Source: a virus. Taken from it: 50,497 nucleotides of DNA. Position numbers and translations under genes: made by a program. Positions 25,023 to 34,201 of this stretch are shown one piece after another; the stretch's first letter is position 1; each line of letters opens with the position of its first letter. The notes under the pieces were generated by a model. That model made no database searches, was not told the DNA's origin, and saw only the letters and a list, made by a program, of their open reading frames with translations. The stretch is from the IMG/VR virus record IMGVR_UViG_3300017963_000344, positions 1-50,497 of that record; one strand, 5' to 3'.

Positions 25023-25046
25023 AACCTTCTTCGTGGAGGTTTTTTT
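25021..25046 (+). terminator. Rho-independent terminator ending the small-gene island
   Basis: AAAACCTTC at 25021-25029 pairs with GTGGAGGTTTT-type bases at 25035-25043 (nine pairs, one G-T) around the loop TTCGT, followed by a run of seven T. It separates the early island from the late fibre genes. Confidence 0.8.
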
Positions 25047-25050
25047 GTAT

Positions 25051-25058
25051 GATAAATA
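25051..25058 (+). promoter_or_regulatory. T4-like late promoter (GATAAATA)
   Basis: GATAAATA lies directly after the terminator and 29 bases before the start of the largest fibre gene. The terminator-then-late-promoter arrangement marks an early-to-late boundary. Confidence 0.5.
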
Positions 25059-25087
25059 AATGATAAGGAACTTATAGTAGTAATAAA

Positions 25088-28000
25088 ATGGGTCTTTCAA
25101 GATTAGATAATTTTCTTAAATCTGTTCGTGGAAATATAATTTATGTAGATCCTAATAGTCTTGATTCAACAGACTCTATTGAAAATCAAGGTAATAGTCT
25201 CACAAGGCCATTTTCTTCAATTCAACGTGCTTTGGTCGAGTCTGCCAGATTTTCGTACCAAAAAGGTCTAAACAACGATAGATTTGGAAAGACCACAATT
25301 CTTGTATTTCCTGGCGATCATTTAATTGATAATAGACCTGGTTGGATTCCTGATTCTCGTTTAGGAACGAATATCTATAGACTTCGCAATGGATCAACAT
25401 CTAATGATTTCCCACCACTTGACCTCACTTCAAGATTTGATTTATCAAACTCTAATAACCAACTTTATAAATTTAATAGTGTTCACGGCGGAGTCATTAT
25501 TCCTCGTGGAACATCTATTATAGGTCTTGACTTGCGCAAGACAAAAATAAGACCACTATATGTTCCAAATCCAACTAACAATAACATAGAGAGATCCTGT
25601 ATCTTTAGGGTTACTGGAGGAAGTTATCTTTGGCAGTTCTCAATGCTTGATGCGGATCCAAATGGAATCTGCTACATTGATTACCTTAATAATACTTTTG
25701 TCCCTAACTTCTCACACCATAAACTAGCGTGTTTTGAATATGCTGATGGTGTAAATCCTGTTGTTATTAATGATACCTTTATTTCAGGAAGCAATGGGAT
25801 TTTTGATCGCACAGATCTTGAGATGTATTATGAGAAAATTGGACTTGCTTATGGTCAGGCATCAGGTCGTGCAATTGAACCTGATTATCCTTCATCAACA
25901 CTCGATATTCAACCAAAAATTGACGAATATCGTATTGTAGGTTCTACTGGAGAAACTACAGGTATCTCAAGTATTCGTGCGGGAAACGGTACAATATCCT
26001 CAAAAATTATTACAGTCACCACCACAACCGCAGTTCCTGGTTTAGATGTAGACACACCATTTAGAATTGAAGGAGTTTCTGGTATAGGGTATAATGGGCA
26101 GTTTGTGGTTAGTGAGAAGTTGAGTGATACTGAACTACAATATCAGGTTCAGAATCCACCAGCAAATCCACTTCCATTAGTTATTAGCGCATCACTTACT
26201 CTCACTAACGATACTGTAACTTCTGCATCACCATATATCTTCAACGTATCTCTGCGTTCTGTTTTTGGTATGTGTGGTCTTCTTGCTGATGGTGCAAAGG
26301 CAACTGGATTTAAGTCAATGGTAGTGGCACAATTTACTGGAATTGGTCTACAAAAAGATGATAATGCTTTTGTCGTTTATAATTCAAGAACTGGAATTTT
26401 TGAAGATAGAACTGTTGCTGGTAATGAGACCATCAGTACAAACTCTAAAGCAATCTTTAAACCAGAATATCGTAACTTTCATATTAAAGCAATCAATGAT
26501 GCGTTCATTCAAAACGTATCAGTGTTCGCAATTGGTTATGCAGAACACTTTTCTGTCGAAAGTGGTGGAGATATGTCCATCACAAACTCCAATTCTAATT
26601 TCGGCGCAAAAGCACTAGTCGCAACGGGATTTAGAAAAACTGCATTTCCTCAAGACGATCAAGGATATATCACTCATATTATTCCACCAAAAGAATTCTC
26701 AAAAGAAGAAACTACAATTGAATTCCATGCAATTGATGTAAATGCAACTGTTGGTGTTGCATCAACTGGAAATCTTTATCTTTATAACCAAACCAATCCT
26801 GATGTTGCTCCCCAGAATGTTATAGAAGGTTATAGAATTGGTGCAAGAGAAAATGATACTCTTAAGGTACTGATTTCATCCGGAGGAACTCCAGTTGAAT
26901 ATAGTGCAAGAATTGTAATGCCAGGTTCACAGACCAGCAGTGAAAAACAATTCTCTGTAGGAAGAAGCAATGTTGGTATCAATAGTATTACTGGTAATAC
27001 AATTACTCTCACTCAACCACATAATCTTGTAAATGGCGAAAGTATTCGTGTGATTAGTAGTAATGGACAACTTCCTGATGGTCTAACGCCAAATGTTGTT
27101 TATTATGCAATCACTTCAGGAATTGGGACAAATCAAGTTAGGATTGCAAAAACTAAAAATGATGCAATTAGTGTAAACCCAATTACTCTTAATAACAGAG
27201 GTGGTAGTTTAAGTATTGTTAGTCGTGTAAGCGATAAGAACCCCGGAGACATTGGAAACCCAGTTCAGTTTGATACTACGAAAGGGCAGTGGTTTATAAG
27301 AGTTGCAACCGCATCTACTGAAAATAATATTTACTCAACAATAGTAAGTCTTGGTTCTGGCGTAATTGGAGAAGCAACCCCAAGAACTTATGTTAATCGT
27401 CTTGCTGATAATCGTAATGCAGTGGATACAATCTATCGCGTTCGTTATGTAATTCCCTCCACATCAAGCGCAAGACCCCCAAGTGATGGATTTATTGTAC
27501 AAGAAAGTAGTACAACTATTGCACCAAATAATACTGAAGTTCAAATTTATTTTGGTACTGGAACACTTACAGATATCAATCAATTAAGAAATCCAAAGTT
27601 TATTGCGAATGCGACTTGGAGTACTAACACTGTAACTATTACATCTGAACTTCCTCACAATCTATCTGTAGGATCTCAAGTTGAAATACTGAATGTAAAG
27701 AGTAGTAATAACACTTCGGCATCAAAAGATGTTGGATTTAATGGAACCTTCACTGTTACATCGATCGCTCATTCGAAGCAATTTACTTATACCCTGACCA
27801 ATAATCCAGGAACATTTACGAGTGATATAACTGCAAGAACAACTGCACTTCCTCACTTTAGAAGAAAGAAATTTAATGATACTTATTACATCTATAAAAC
27901 AGAGGAAGTACAAAAATTTATTGCAGGTGAGCAAGATGGTGTTTACTATCTCACATTAGTCAATGCATCAAATTCTCCGAGTGTTATTCCATTTACTGTA

Positions 28001-30943
28001 GAAAAGTTCACACAGCCAGTCAAAGAACTTTATCCTCAAGTCAATCGTGATAATCCTGTAGCAGATCCAGAAGAAACTAAATCTTTTGCTTCTTCATCAC
28101 TCATTGGCGAAGTTCTAGTTAATGATGTTCGTAACAGCATTACAAAAGAAACAATCAATAAATCTTTTAAGGATAATGATATTGGTATTGGACTGACTGA
28201 TATTCGCTCAACATCCGCAACTAATCATACAATCTTTACTTCATTAGATCACGGATTAAATCGTATTACTCAAGTTTCCATCACAAATCCTGGTGTGGGT
28301 TATGGTCCTGGTGTTCCTGGTGATTACTTTAATGCAACACTGGTAGGTTTTGCAGGTTCAACTGTTGGGCAATATGCGACTGCAAAGGTCACATTAGATG
28401 GTGCAGGAAGCATTAGTGATATTAAGATTATGGATGGTGGTAGTGCTTATGGTATTGGTAATACTCTTACTGTTACTGGCATTGGAACCACATCCGGATT
28501 TAGTTCTGCAGTTATCACAGTTTCCAATGTTTATGATAATGTCGGAGATGTAATTAAGATTGCTGGTGTAACTTCTACCGCATATCAGGTTTATAATAAT
28601 CTCTATCGTATTACTGAAGTTGCTGTAGGATCTGCAAAGAGTTTTAGTGCAATTTCTGCAACTTCAGTTTCTGGCATTTCATCCGCAGTAGGCCCAACAT
28701 TTACTGCAAATGCAATTTCTTATCTAACTGGACAAGCACTTCACGTAAATACATTTAGTTATAATAATGTTACTGGAATTGCAACGATTACTACTCTCAA
28801 TAATCATGGACTAAAGGTAGATAATAAGGTTCGTATTACTGGTGCAAATCAATCTCTTTACAATGGGGAGTTTGTTGTTATCAAGAACATTAGTCTCAAC
28901 TCATTTAATGTAAGAATTGGAGTTTCTACAAGTTCTCCAACTGCAACAGGAACACTTTTTGTTTATCGTGAAGGTCTCACTTCAAATGATGGGATAATCA
29001 CAAGAGACAATGAAAACTTGAACGGTAGAATGATACCAATCTATGCAGGTATCACGACAACATTATCAGCATTAGTTTCTGATGCAATTACCGACCAAAT
29101 TAATGTTTCTAATTCACAAAATCTGGATATTAATGTTGGTGACTATTTAATCATTGATGATGAGATTGTAAGAGTAAAAACAAATACATCAAGTTCTCCA
29201 TCACCAATATTTGTTTTTAGGGGTGTATTAGGTACTCGTGCAACAAATCACATTGATAATAGTGTTGTAAGAAAAATTAGAGTAAATCCAATTGAGTTAA
29301 GAAGACATTCTATTATAAGAGCGTCCGGTCATACTTTTGAGTATGTTGGTTATGGTCCCGGTAATTATTCAACTGCATTTCCAGATAAACAAGATCGCCA
29401 AATTTCCGCACAGGAAAAACTTCTGGCACATTCTACTCGTCAAGAAGGTGGTATAAATTTCTTCACTGGTATGGATGATAGTGGTATTTCTTATGCTGGT
29501 AATAAGAAGTCAAACACTGTTACCGGACAAGAAGAAATTGTTGATATTCCAGTACAAACAGTTACTGGCGAAGATATTGGAAATCTTCCTGGATTAAATA
29601 TAATTACTCCTGTCGAAGGTGACTTTAGTAGATCCATTCGTGTTGGTGGTGGTCCTGATAATAAGGCACTCTCAAAATTCAATGGACCGGTAATCTTCTC
29701 TAATAAAGTTACATCAAATTCTCTGGAAGGAATTGAAGCAAACTCATTATTCTTACAAGGTGATGCATCAGTTTCAAGAAAGTTTACTGTAGGTACTTCA
29801 ATTCCATCTCTTGCAGGTAATCCAGGTGACGTTGTTTATAATGCAGAACCTGATGGCGGAGAAAGTGTTGGTTGGGTTTATACGAGAAACAATAAATGGG
29901 AAAGTTTTGGGCAAATTTCTGTAAATAATGTTCCCATATCTAATACTGTAGATATTCGTTCTGGTGGAACTCTTTTAGGGTCATCTAAAACTATTAACTT
30001 TGTTGGTACTGGTGGTATTACAGTTTCTGGTGCTTATAACTCAACTGCAGGAATTTCAACACTCACATTCAACGCATCCATTACAAGTCCAACACAAATA
30101 TCAGTTTCTGGAATTTCTACTTTTGATGGAGCAACTGTTTTCAATGCCCCAGTTACATTCAATAGTTCAATTAATGCAGGAACAATAAACGCAAGTTCAA
30201 TATTTGCAACTAATATAACATTCACAAATCTCATCGGTCCTTCTATTGGTATCGCAACATTCACTGCTACAAATGCGAATTTTGATGGTAATATTATTCT
30301 TGGAAATACTTCAAAGGCATCTAATACTTTTGTAAGAGTTCTTTCCGGTGATAATCATAATGCTGGATTGGAAGCATATGGTAATTCTCAAGGTACTGGA
30401 TATCTCTTCGTTGGTGAAAGTTCAACTGTAGGTGGTGGTGTATTTTATAACGGCAATGGAATTCCTGCATTTGCAACTGGAGAAACTGCAGATACTGTTG
30501 CATTCTATAGAAAAAACGCAGGAACAAATGAAGTTGTATTCTCCTATCCAAATAATAGTAATAATGTAACTTTTAGAGGTTCAGTTTCTGCATCAAGTTT
30601 TAGTACACCAGGTGGATTAAATGTTGTTGGTGTTATTACTTGTACTGACTTAAACTCAACATCGGACAAAAACTTAAAGTATGATATAAGAAAAGTTGAA
30701 AATTCTATTTCTCTTCTAAATGAGATTAATGGAGTAGAGTTTAAATGGAAATCAAACGATAAACCATCTATTGGTGTAATTGCACAAGAAGTTGAGAAAG
30801 TTCTTCCACAACTTATAAGTTCTGGAGAAGTTAAATCAGTAAACTATAATGGTCTCATTGGCGTACTGATTGAAGCAGTAAAAACCCAACAAACTCAAAT
30901 TGATGAGTTAAATGCCAGAATAGAGAGATTAGAAAACAACTAA
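25088..30943 (+). CDS. Giant fibre/structural protein with C-terminal S74 chaperone (1951 aa)
   Basis: The largest gene of the window. The N-terminal 300 residues (NIIYVDPNSLDSTDSIENQG, then RPFSSIQRALVESARFSYQ) resemble the pectate-lyase-like right-handed beta-helix opening of cyanophage structural proteins. The middle has long repeats of beta-rich 80-100-residue modules, including V-T-I-T-S-x-L-P-H-N-L-type strands and two G-x-G/A-Y motifs. Residues about 1858-1951 form an S74 intramolecular chaperone: SDKNLKYDIRKVEN, then GVIAQEVEKVLPQL, NYNGLIGVLIEAV and a final coiled coil. S74 domains trimerise fibres and then cut themselves off before the Ser. Likely a long tail fibre or a baseplate-attached appendage. 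Confidence 0.85.
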   Translation: MGLSRLDNFLKSVRGNIIYVDPNSLDSTDSIENQGNSLTRPFSSIQRALVESARFSYQKGLNNDRFGKTTILVFPGDHLIDNRPGWIPDSRLGTNIYRLRNGSTSNDFPPLDLTSRFDLSNSNNQLYKFNSVHGGVIIPRGTSIIGLDLRKTKIRPLYVPNPTNNNIERSCIFRVTGGSYLWQFSMLDADPNGICYIDYLNNTFVPNFSHHKLACFEYADGVNPVVINDTFISGSNGIFDRTDLEMYYEKIGLAYGQASGRAIEPDYPSSTLDIQPKIDEYRIVGSTGETTGISSIRAGNGTISSKIITVTTTTAVPGLDVDTPFRIEGVSGIGYNGQFVVSEKLSDTELQYQVQNPPANPLPLVISASLTLTNDTVTSASPYIFNVSLRSVFGMCGLLADGAKATGFKSMVVAQFTGIGLQKDDNAFVVYNSRTGIFEDRTVAGNETISTNSKAIFKPEYRNFHIKAINDAFIQNVSVFAIGYAEHFSVESGGDMSITNSNSNFGAKALVATGFRKTAFPQDDQGYITHIIPPKEFSKEETTIEFHAIDVNATVGVASTGNLYLYNQTNPDVAPQNVIEGYRIGARENDTLKVLISSGGTPVEYSARIVMPGSQTSSEKQFSVGRSNVGINSITGNTITLTQPHNLVNGESIRVISSNGQLPDGLTPNVVYYAITSGIGTNQVRIAKTKNDAISVNPITLNNRGGSLSIVSRVSDKNPGDIGNPVQFDTTKGQWFIRVATASTENNIYSTIVSLGSGVIGEATPRTYVNRLADNRNAVDTIYRVRYVIPSTSSARPPSDGFIVQESSTTIAPNNTEVQIYFGTGTLTDINQLRNPKFIANATWSTNTVTITSELPHNLSVGSQVEILNVKSSNNTSASKDVGFNGTFTVTSIAHSKQFTYTLTNNPGTFTSDITARTTALPHFRRKKFNDTYYIYKTEEVQKFIAGEQDGVYYLTLVNASNSPSVIPFTVEKFTQPVKELYPQVNRDNPVADPEETKSFASSSLIGEVLVNDVRNSITKETINKSFKDNDIGIGLTDIRSTSATNHTIFTSLDHGLNRITQVSITNPGVGYGPGVPGDYFNATLVGFAGSTVGQYATAKVTLDGAGSISDIKIMDGGSAYGIGNTLTVTGIGTTSGFSSAVITVSNVYDNVGDVIKIAGVTSTAYQVYNNLYRITEVAVGSAKSFSAISATSVSGISSAVGPTFTANAISYLTGQALHVNTFSYNNVTGIATITTLNNHGLKVDNKVRITGANQSLYNGEFVVIKNISLNSFNVRIGVSTSSPTATGTLFVYREGLTSNDGIITRDNENLNGRMIPIYAGITTTLSALVSDAITDQINVSNSQNLDINVGDYLIIDDEIVRVKTNTSSSPSPIFVFRGVLGTRATNHIDNSVVRKIRVNPIELRRHSIIRASGHTFEYVGYGPGNYSTAFPDKQDRQISAQEKLLAHSTRQEGGINFFTGMDDSGISYAGNKKSNTVTGQEEIVDIPVQTVTGEDIGNLPGLNIITPVEGDFSRSIRVGGGPDNKALSKFNGPVIFSNKVTSNSLEGIEANSLFLQGDASVSRKFTVGTSIPSLAGNPGDVVYNAEPDGGESVGWVYTRNNKWESFGQISVNNVPISNTVDIRSGGTLLGSSKTINFVGTGGITVSGAYNSTAGISTLTFNASITSPTQISVSGISTFDGATVFNAPVTFNSSINAGTINASSIFATNITFTNLIGPSIGIATFTATNANFDGNIILGNTSKASNTFVRVLSGDNHNAGLEAYGNSQGTGYLFVGESSTVGGGVFYNGNGIPAFATGETADTVAFYRKNAGTNEVVFSYPNNSNNVTFRGSVSASSFSTPGGLNVVGVITCTDLNSTSDKNLKYDIRKVENSISLLNEINGVEFKWKSNDKPSIGVIAQEVEKVLPQLISSGEVKSVNYNGLIGVLIEAVKTQQTQIDELNARIERLENN

Positions 30944-30974
30944 ATACTTAAAATTCTAACGGGGAAAGTGAACC

Positions 30975-33860
30975 GTGAGCATACAGAAAAATTTCGTCAT
31001 AAAACACGGACTTGAGGTATCTACTAACCTCATTGTTGCGGATGCAGATACAAGAAGTGTTGGTGTTGGTACGACAAATCCACAATATACATTAGAAGTT
31101 GTTGGTGGTATTGGTGCAGAAGATATTTTTATTTCTGGAGTAGGAACATTCACTACTCTTAATGCTGGTGATATTAATTTAGATAATGCATATATTAATA
31201 ATACATTTACCACTGCAATTGTTTCTACTAGTGGTACAATCACATCTTTAAGTGGAGAAAATTTAAATTATAGTGGAATTTCTACTCTTGGTATTGTTAC
31301 ATCCAATCAAATAACTTCTCAAGACATAGAAGTTCCTGGAATATCATATCTAAACAATGTAGTTCTTGATGGTTATTTAAGCATTGGTAATACTACAGGA
31401 CAACAAAATCAAGTACTTATTTCCACAGGAGTTGGAGTTACTTGGTCACTCTTATCAAAAAACTCACAGTTAATCATTGCTTCTCCCGAACAAGATACAT
31501 TTCTATTTTCATATGAAGTTGGTTCAGTAGAAGTTTATATTAATGGTGTAAGACTTTTTCCTACTGAATTTACTGCTAATGATGGAATATCTGTTGTACT
31601 AGTAGACCCTTGTTTTGGTGGTGAAACTGTAGAAATTATTGCAGCACAAACATTACCAATAGGAACTTCTATTATTGAATCGGGTATTACTGCTAAAAAA
31701 GATAGTGTAATTATAGGTGGTGAAGGTTCAACTTCATCTGTTAATTTTGTAGGTGCAGGAGTATCAGTAATAACTTCTGATCTCAATCAAGTTGATGTCT
31801 CTATTAATGCTGTTAGTAATCCACCAGGAAAAACAGTTTATGTTGCAATGAATGGAAATGATATTAATGATGGATTAACTTTAGACTTTGCTAAAAAAAC
31901 CATAAAAGCAGCAGTTGGAATTGCAAGTGCAGGAGATACTATAAAAGTTTCTGCAGGAACTTATGTGGAAAATAATCCTATTATACTTCCAGAAGATATT
32001 TCTATTGAGGGGGCAGAGTTAAGAAACTGCATTGTTGTTCCACAAAATTCCGGAAATGATTTATTTTGGGTTTCAAATGGAGACCACCTCACTGACTTAT
32101 CTTTTCAAGGACCTACTGCAACTGGAGGTGCTGCAGTTATTGCATTTAAACCTTTGGTTGGATTTGCATCAAATCGTTTCTTTGATGCTGCAAGAATTAT
32201 AAGATATAATCTAGACTTTATCGCAGCAGAAGCAGTTGGATATTTAACAAGTACTGATTATCGTAGTCCTGCATTTACATTAACTGGAGGAGATTATACT
32301 TCTTGTAAAGACGATATCAAGGACATCTTTAGAGCAGTAACTCATGATATTACGAGAGGTGGAAATTCTAAGTGTGTTGGTGCTGGTCTTTCGTATTATA
32401 CCGGATCAACACTTCAGCACATTGTGGGTGTAAAAACCGAAACTATTGATACAATTCGTTATGCTGCAGGAATTGCACAATCTTGTATTAATAATGTTCT
32501 GTGGACTGGAAATTATCAAACTCAATTTAGTCAGTTAAGAGATTTAAGTATTCAGGCAGACCCTTCAACTGGTTCTAATATTGATATTGATTCTTGTGCA
32601 AATGTGGTTTCTGCAATTTACTCTTGTGTTGGAGTTGTAACTAGTATTATTAATTCTGGTCCTAGTATTGTTGGAACTTCATTTAATCTTACATATCCGG
32701 GAGGAGGCACTAATCCAAATAACATTCCGTCACAAGGAGTTGGAAATGTAATTAAGGGACCTTATATTCGTAACTGTACCAACTTTATTCCTGGTAGTAT
32801 TGGAATGAAAGTTGATGGATTCCATGCCGATCCTGGTGATAAGGATGATATGGGAATTACTGGAATGATGAGTGTTGATTCTTATACCCAATACAATCAA
32901 GGTGGTGTTGGAGTAGAAGTTTCTAATGGTGCCTATGCACAGTTAGTTTCTATCTTTACGATTTGTACAGATAAAGCAATTGTAACTAAAGGTGGTGGAC
33001 AATGTGATATTACAAACTCCAACTCATCTTTTGGTACTGAAGGTTTAGTGAGTGATGGCGTAAGTGATCCAACTTCATTATCATCTTATCGTTATACCGG
33101 TGAAGTTGCATCAAATGCTCTTGAAGATGAATTAACTGTTGTTTTAAGTGGAATTGGTAATGAAAGACCATATTCTGGACAAGCAATATACTTTGATGAA
33201 CTATATTACGAAATTGAAAGTGTAACTGTTATAGATGGTGGGTCTGGATATACTAATGAACCCACTGTTGTATTTTTATGTGCTCCTACAGGTCCATCAG
33301 GAATCACAGCAGAAGCAATCGCTACTATTCAGGATGGAAGAGTTACTTCAATTAATATGATTGGTAATGGTAGAAATTATAAATTATCAGATATTGCATT
33401 TGGTGCAACTTTAAGTGGAGGCGGAGGATCGGGAATTAATATAGTTCCAAATGCAAGACCTCTTTATTATAAAGTTGTTTCTGCAACAGAACCAGTATCT
33501 GGAGTTTCTACAGTTACTCTTGCACAATCACTGAACAATGATGTTGGTATTGGAACTACTGCATATTTGTTTAGGCAGAGTTTGCAAATCGTATCCTCAC
33601 ATTCGTTTGAGTATATTGGAGCAGGAAATTCAATTGAGATCGCAAGACCATCAAAGGGTGGAGTAACTATACAGGAAAATGAAGTTATTAAGATTAATGG
33701 TGGGGAAATTGTGTATACAAGTACCGATCAAGATGGAAACTTTGCTATTGGTGATGATTTAGTGATAGACCAATCAACAGGAACAATTCGTGGAAGGTCG
33801 TTTGAAAGAAGTTTGCTAAATACAGTAACACCATTTATTATCGCATTAGGAGCAAAATAG
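30975..33860 (+). CDS. Fibre-type structural protein with beta-helix domain (961 aa)
   Basis: The GTG start at 30975 follows a GGGGAAAG ribosome site. The N-terminus (FVIKHGLEVSTNLIVADADT, then VGVGTTNPQYTLEVVGGI) is the usual opening of fibre proteins in this family. Around residues 288-345 is a right-handed beta-helix entry (VYVAMNGNDINDG, TIKAAVGIASAGDTIKVSAG, YVENNPIILPEDISIEGAEL), as in pectate-lyase-like tailspikes. The GGGQCDITNSNSSFG segment is shared with the 1951-residue protein. Two G-x-G-Y motifs lie near residues 755 and 795. There is no S74 end. The same beta-helix entry recurs in the cut gene at the window end. Confidence 0.8.
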   Translation: MSIQKNFVIKHGLEVSTNLIVADADTRSVGVGTTNPQYTLEVVGGIGAEDIFISGVGTFTTLNAGDINLDNAYINNTFTTAIVSTSGTITSLSGENLNYSGISTLGIVTSNQITSQDIEVPGISYLNNVVLDGYLSIGNTTGQQNQVLISTGVGVTWSLLSKNSQLIIASPEQDTFLFSYEVGSVEVYINGVRLFPTEFTANDGISVVLVDPCFGGETVEIIAAQTLPIGTSIIESGITAKKDSVIIGGEGSTSSVNFVGAGVSVITSDLNQVDVSINAVSNPPGKTVYVAMNGNDINDGLTLDFAKKTIKAAVGIASAGDTIKVSAGTYVENNPIILPEDISIEGAELRNCIVVPQNSGNDLFWVSNGDHLTDLSFQGPTATGGAAVIAFKPLVGFASNRFFDAARIIRYNLDFIAAEAVGYLTSTDYRSPAFTLTGGDYTSCKDDIKDIFRAVTHDITRGGNSKCVGAGLSYYTGSTLQHIVGVKTETIDTIRYAAGIAQSCINNVLWTGNYQTQFSQLRDLSIQADPSTGSNIDIDSCANVVSAIYSCVGVVTSIINSGPSIVGTSFNLTYPGGGTNPNNIPSQGVGNVIKGPYIRNCTNFIPGSIGMKVDGFHADPGDKDDMGITGMMSVDSYTQYNQGGVGVEVSNGAYAQLVSIFTICTDKAIVTKGGGQCDITNSNSSFGTEGLVSDGVSDPTSLSSYRYTGEVASNALEDELTVVLSGIGNERPYSGQAIYFDELYYEIESVTVIDGGSGYTNEPTVVFLCAPTGPSGITAEAIATIQDGRVTSINMIGNGRNYKLSDIAFGATLSGGGGSGINIVPNARPLYYKVVSATEPVSGVSTVTLAQSLNNDVGIGTTAYLFRQSLQIVSSHSFEYIGAGNSIEIARPSKGGVTIQENEVIKINGGEIVYTSTDQDGNFAIGDDLVIDQSTGTIRGRSFERSLLNTVTPFIIALGAK

Positions 33861-33861
33861 A

Positions 33862-34197
33862 ATGGCCGGCGCACTAGCACTTAATACATATAAAACAGTT
33901 AGAGCAAATGTAACTACAGGTATTACAACCGTATATACTGCTCCCAGTGGAGTTTCTTCAATTCATTTATTTTCTGCAGTATCTAATATTTCTTCCGGAA
34001 TTGCAACAGTAACTGTTTTTCACGAACGAAATGGTGATGCTTATGAACTAATTAAAAATTCAAAAATTCCTGCAACTGATGTATTAAATCCAATTGGGGG
34101 AAGTTTAGTATTAGAAGTTGGAGATAAAATTCAAGTACAAGGTAGTGCTAATAGTGCGATGAAATTTACATTAAGTATCTTGGAGTCTGCAAAGTAA
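33862..34197 (+). CDS. Small structural protein (111 aa)
   Basis: A 111-residue protein with a Thr/Val-rich beta-sandwich-like pattern (TTGITTVYTAPSGVSSIHLF, VTVFHERNGDAYELIKNSKI, LEVGDKIQVQGSANSAMKFT). It starts one base after the preceding stop and ends four bases before the collagen-like fibre gene. Such small beta proteins lie between fibre genes in cyanophages and could be a head-tail or fibre-attachment accessory; the exact role is not known. Confidence 0.7.
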   Translation: MAGALALNTYKTVRANVTTGITTVYTAPSGVSSIHLFSAVSNISSGIATVTVFHERNGDAYELIKNSKIPATDVLNPIGGSLVLEVGDKIQVQGSANSAMKFTLSILESAK

Positions 34198-34201
34198 GTA
34201 A

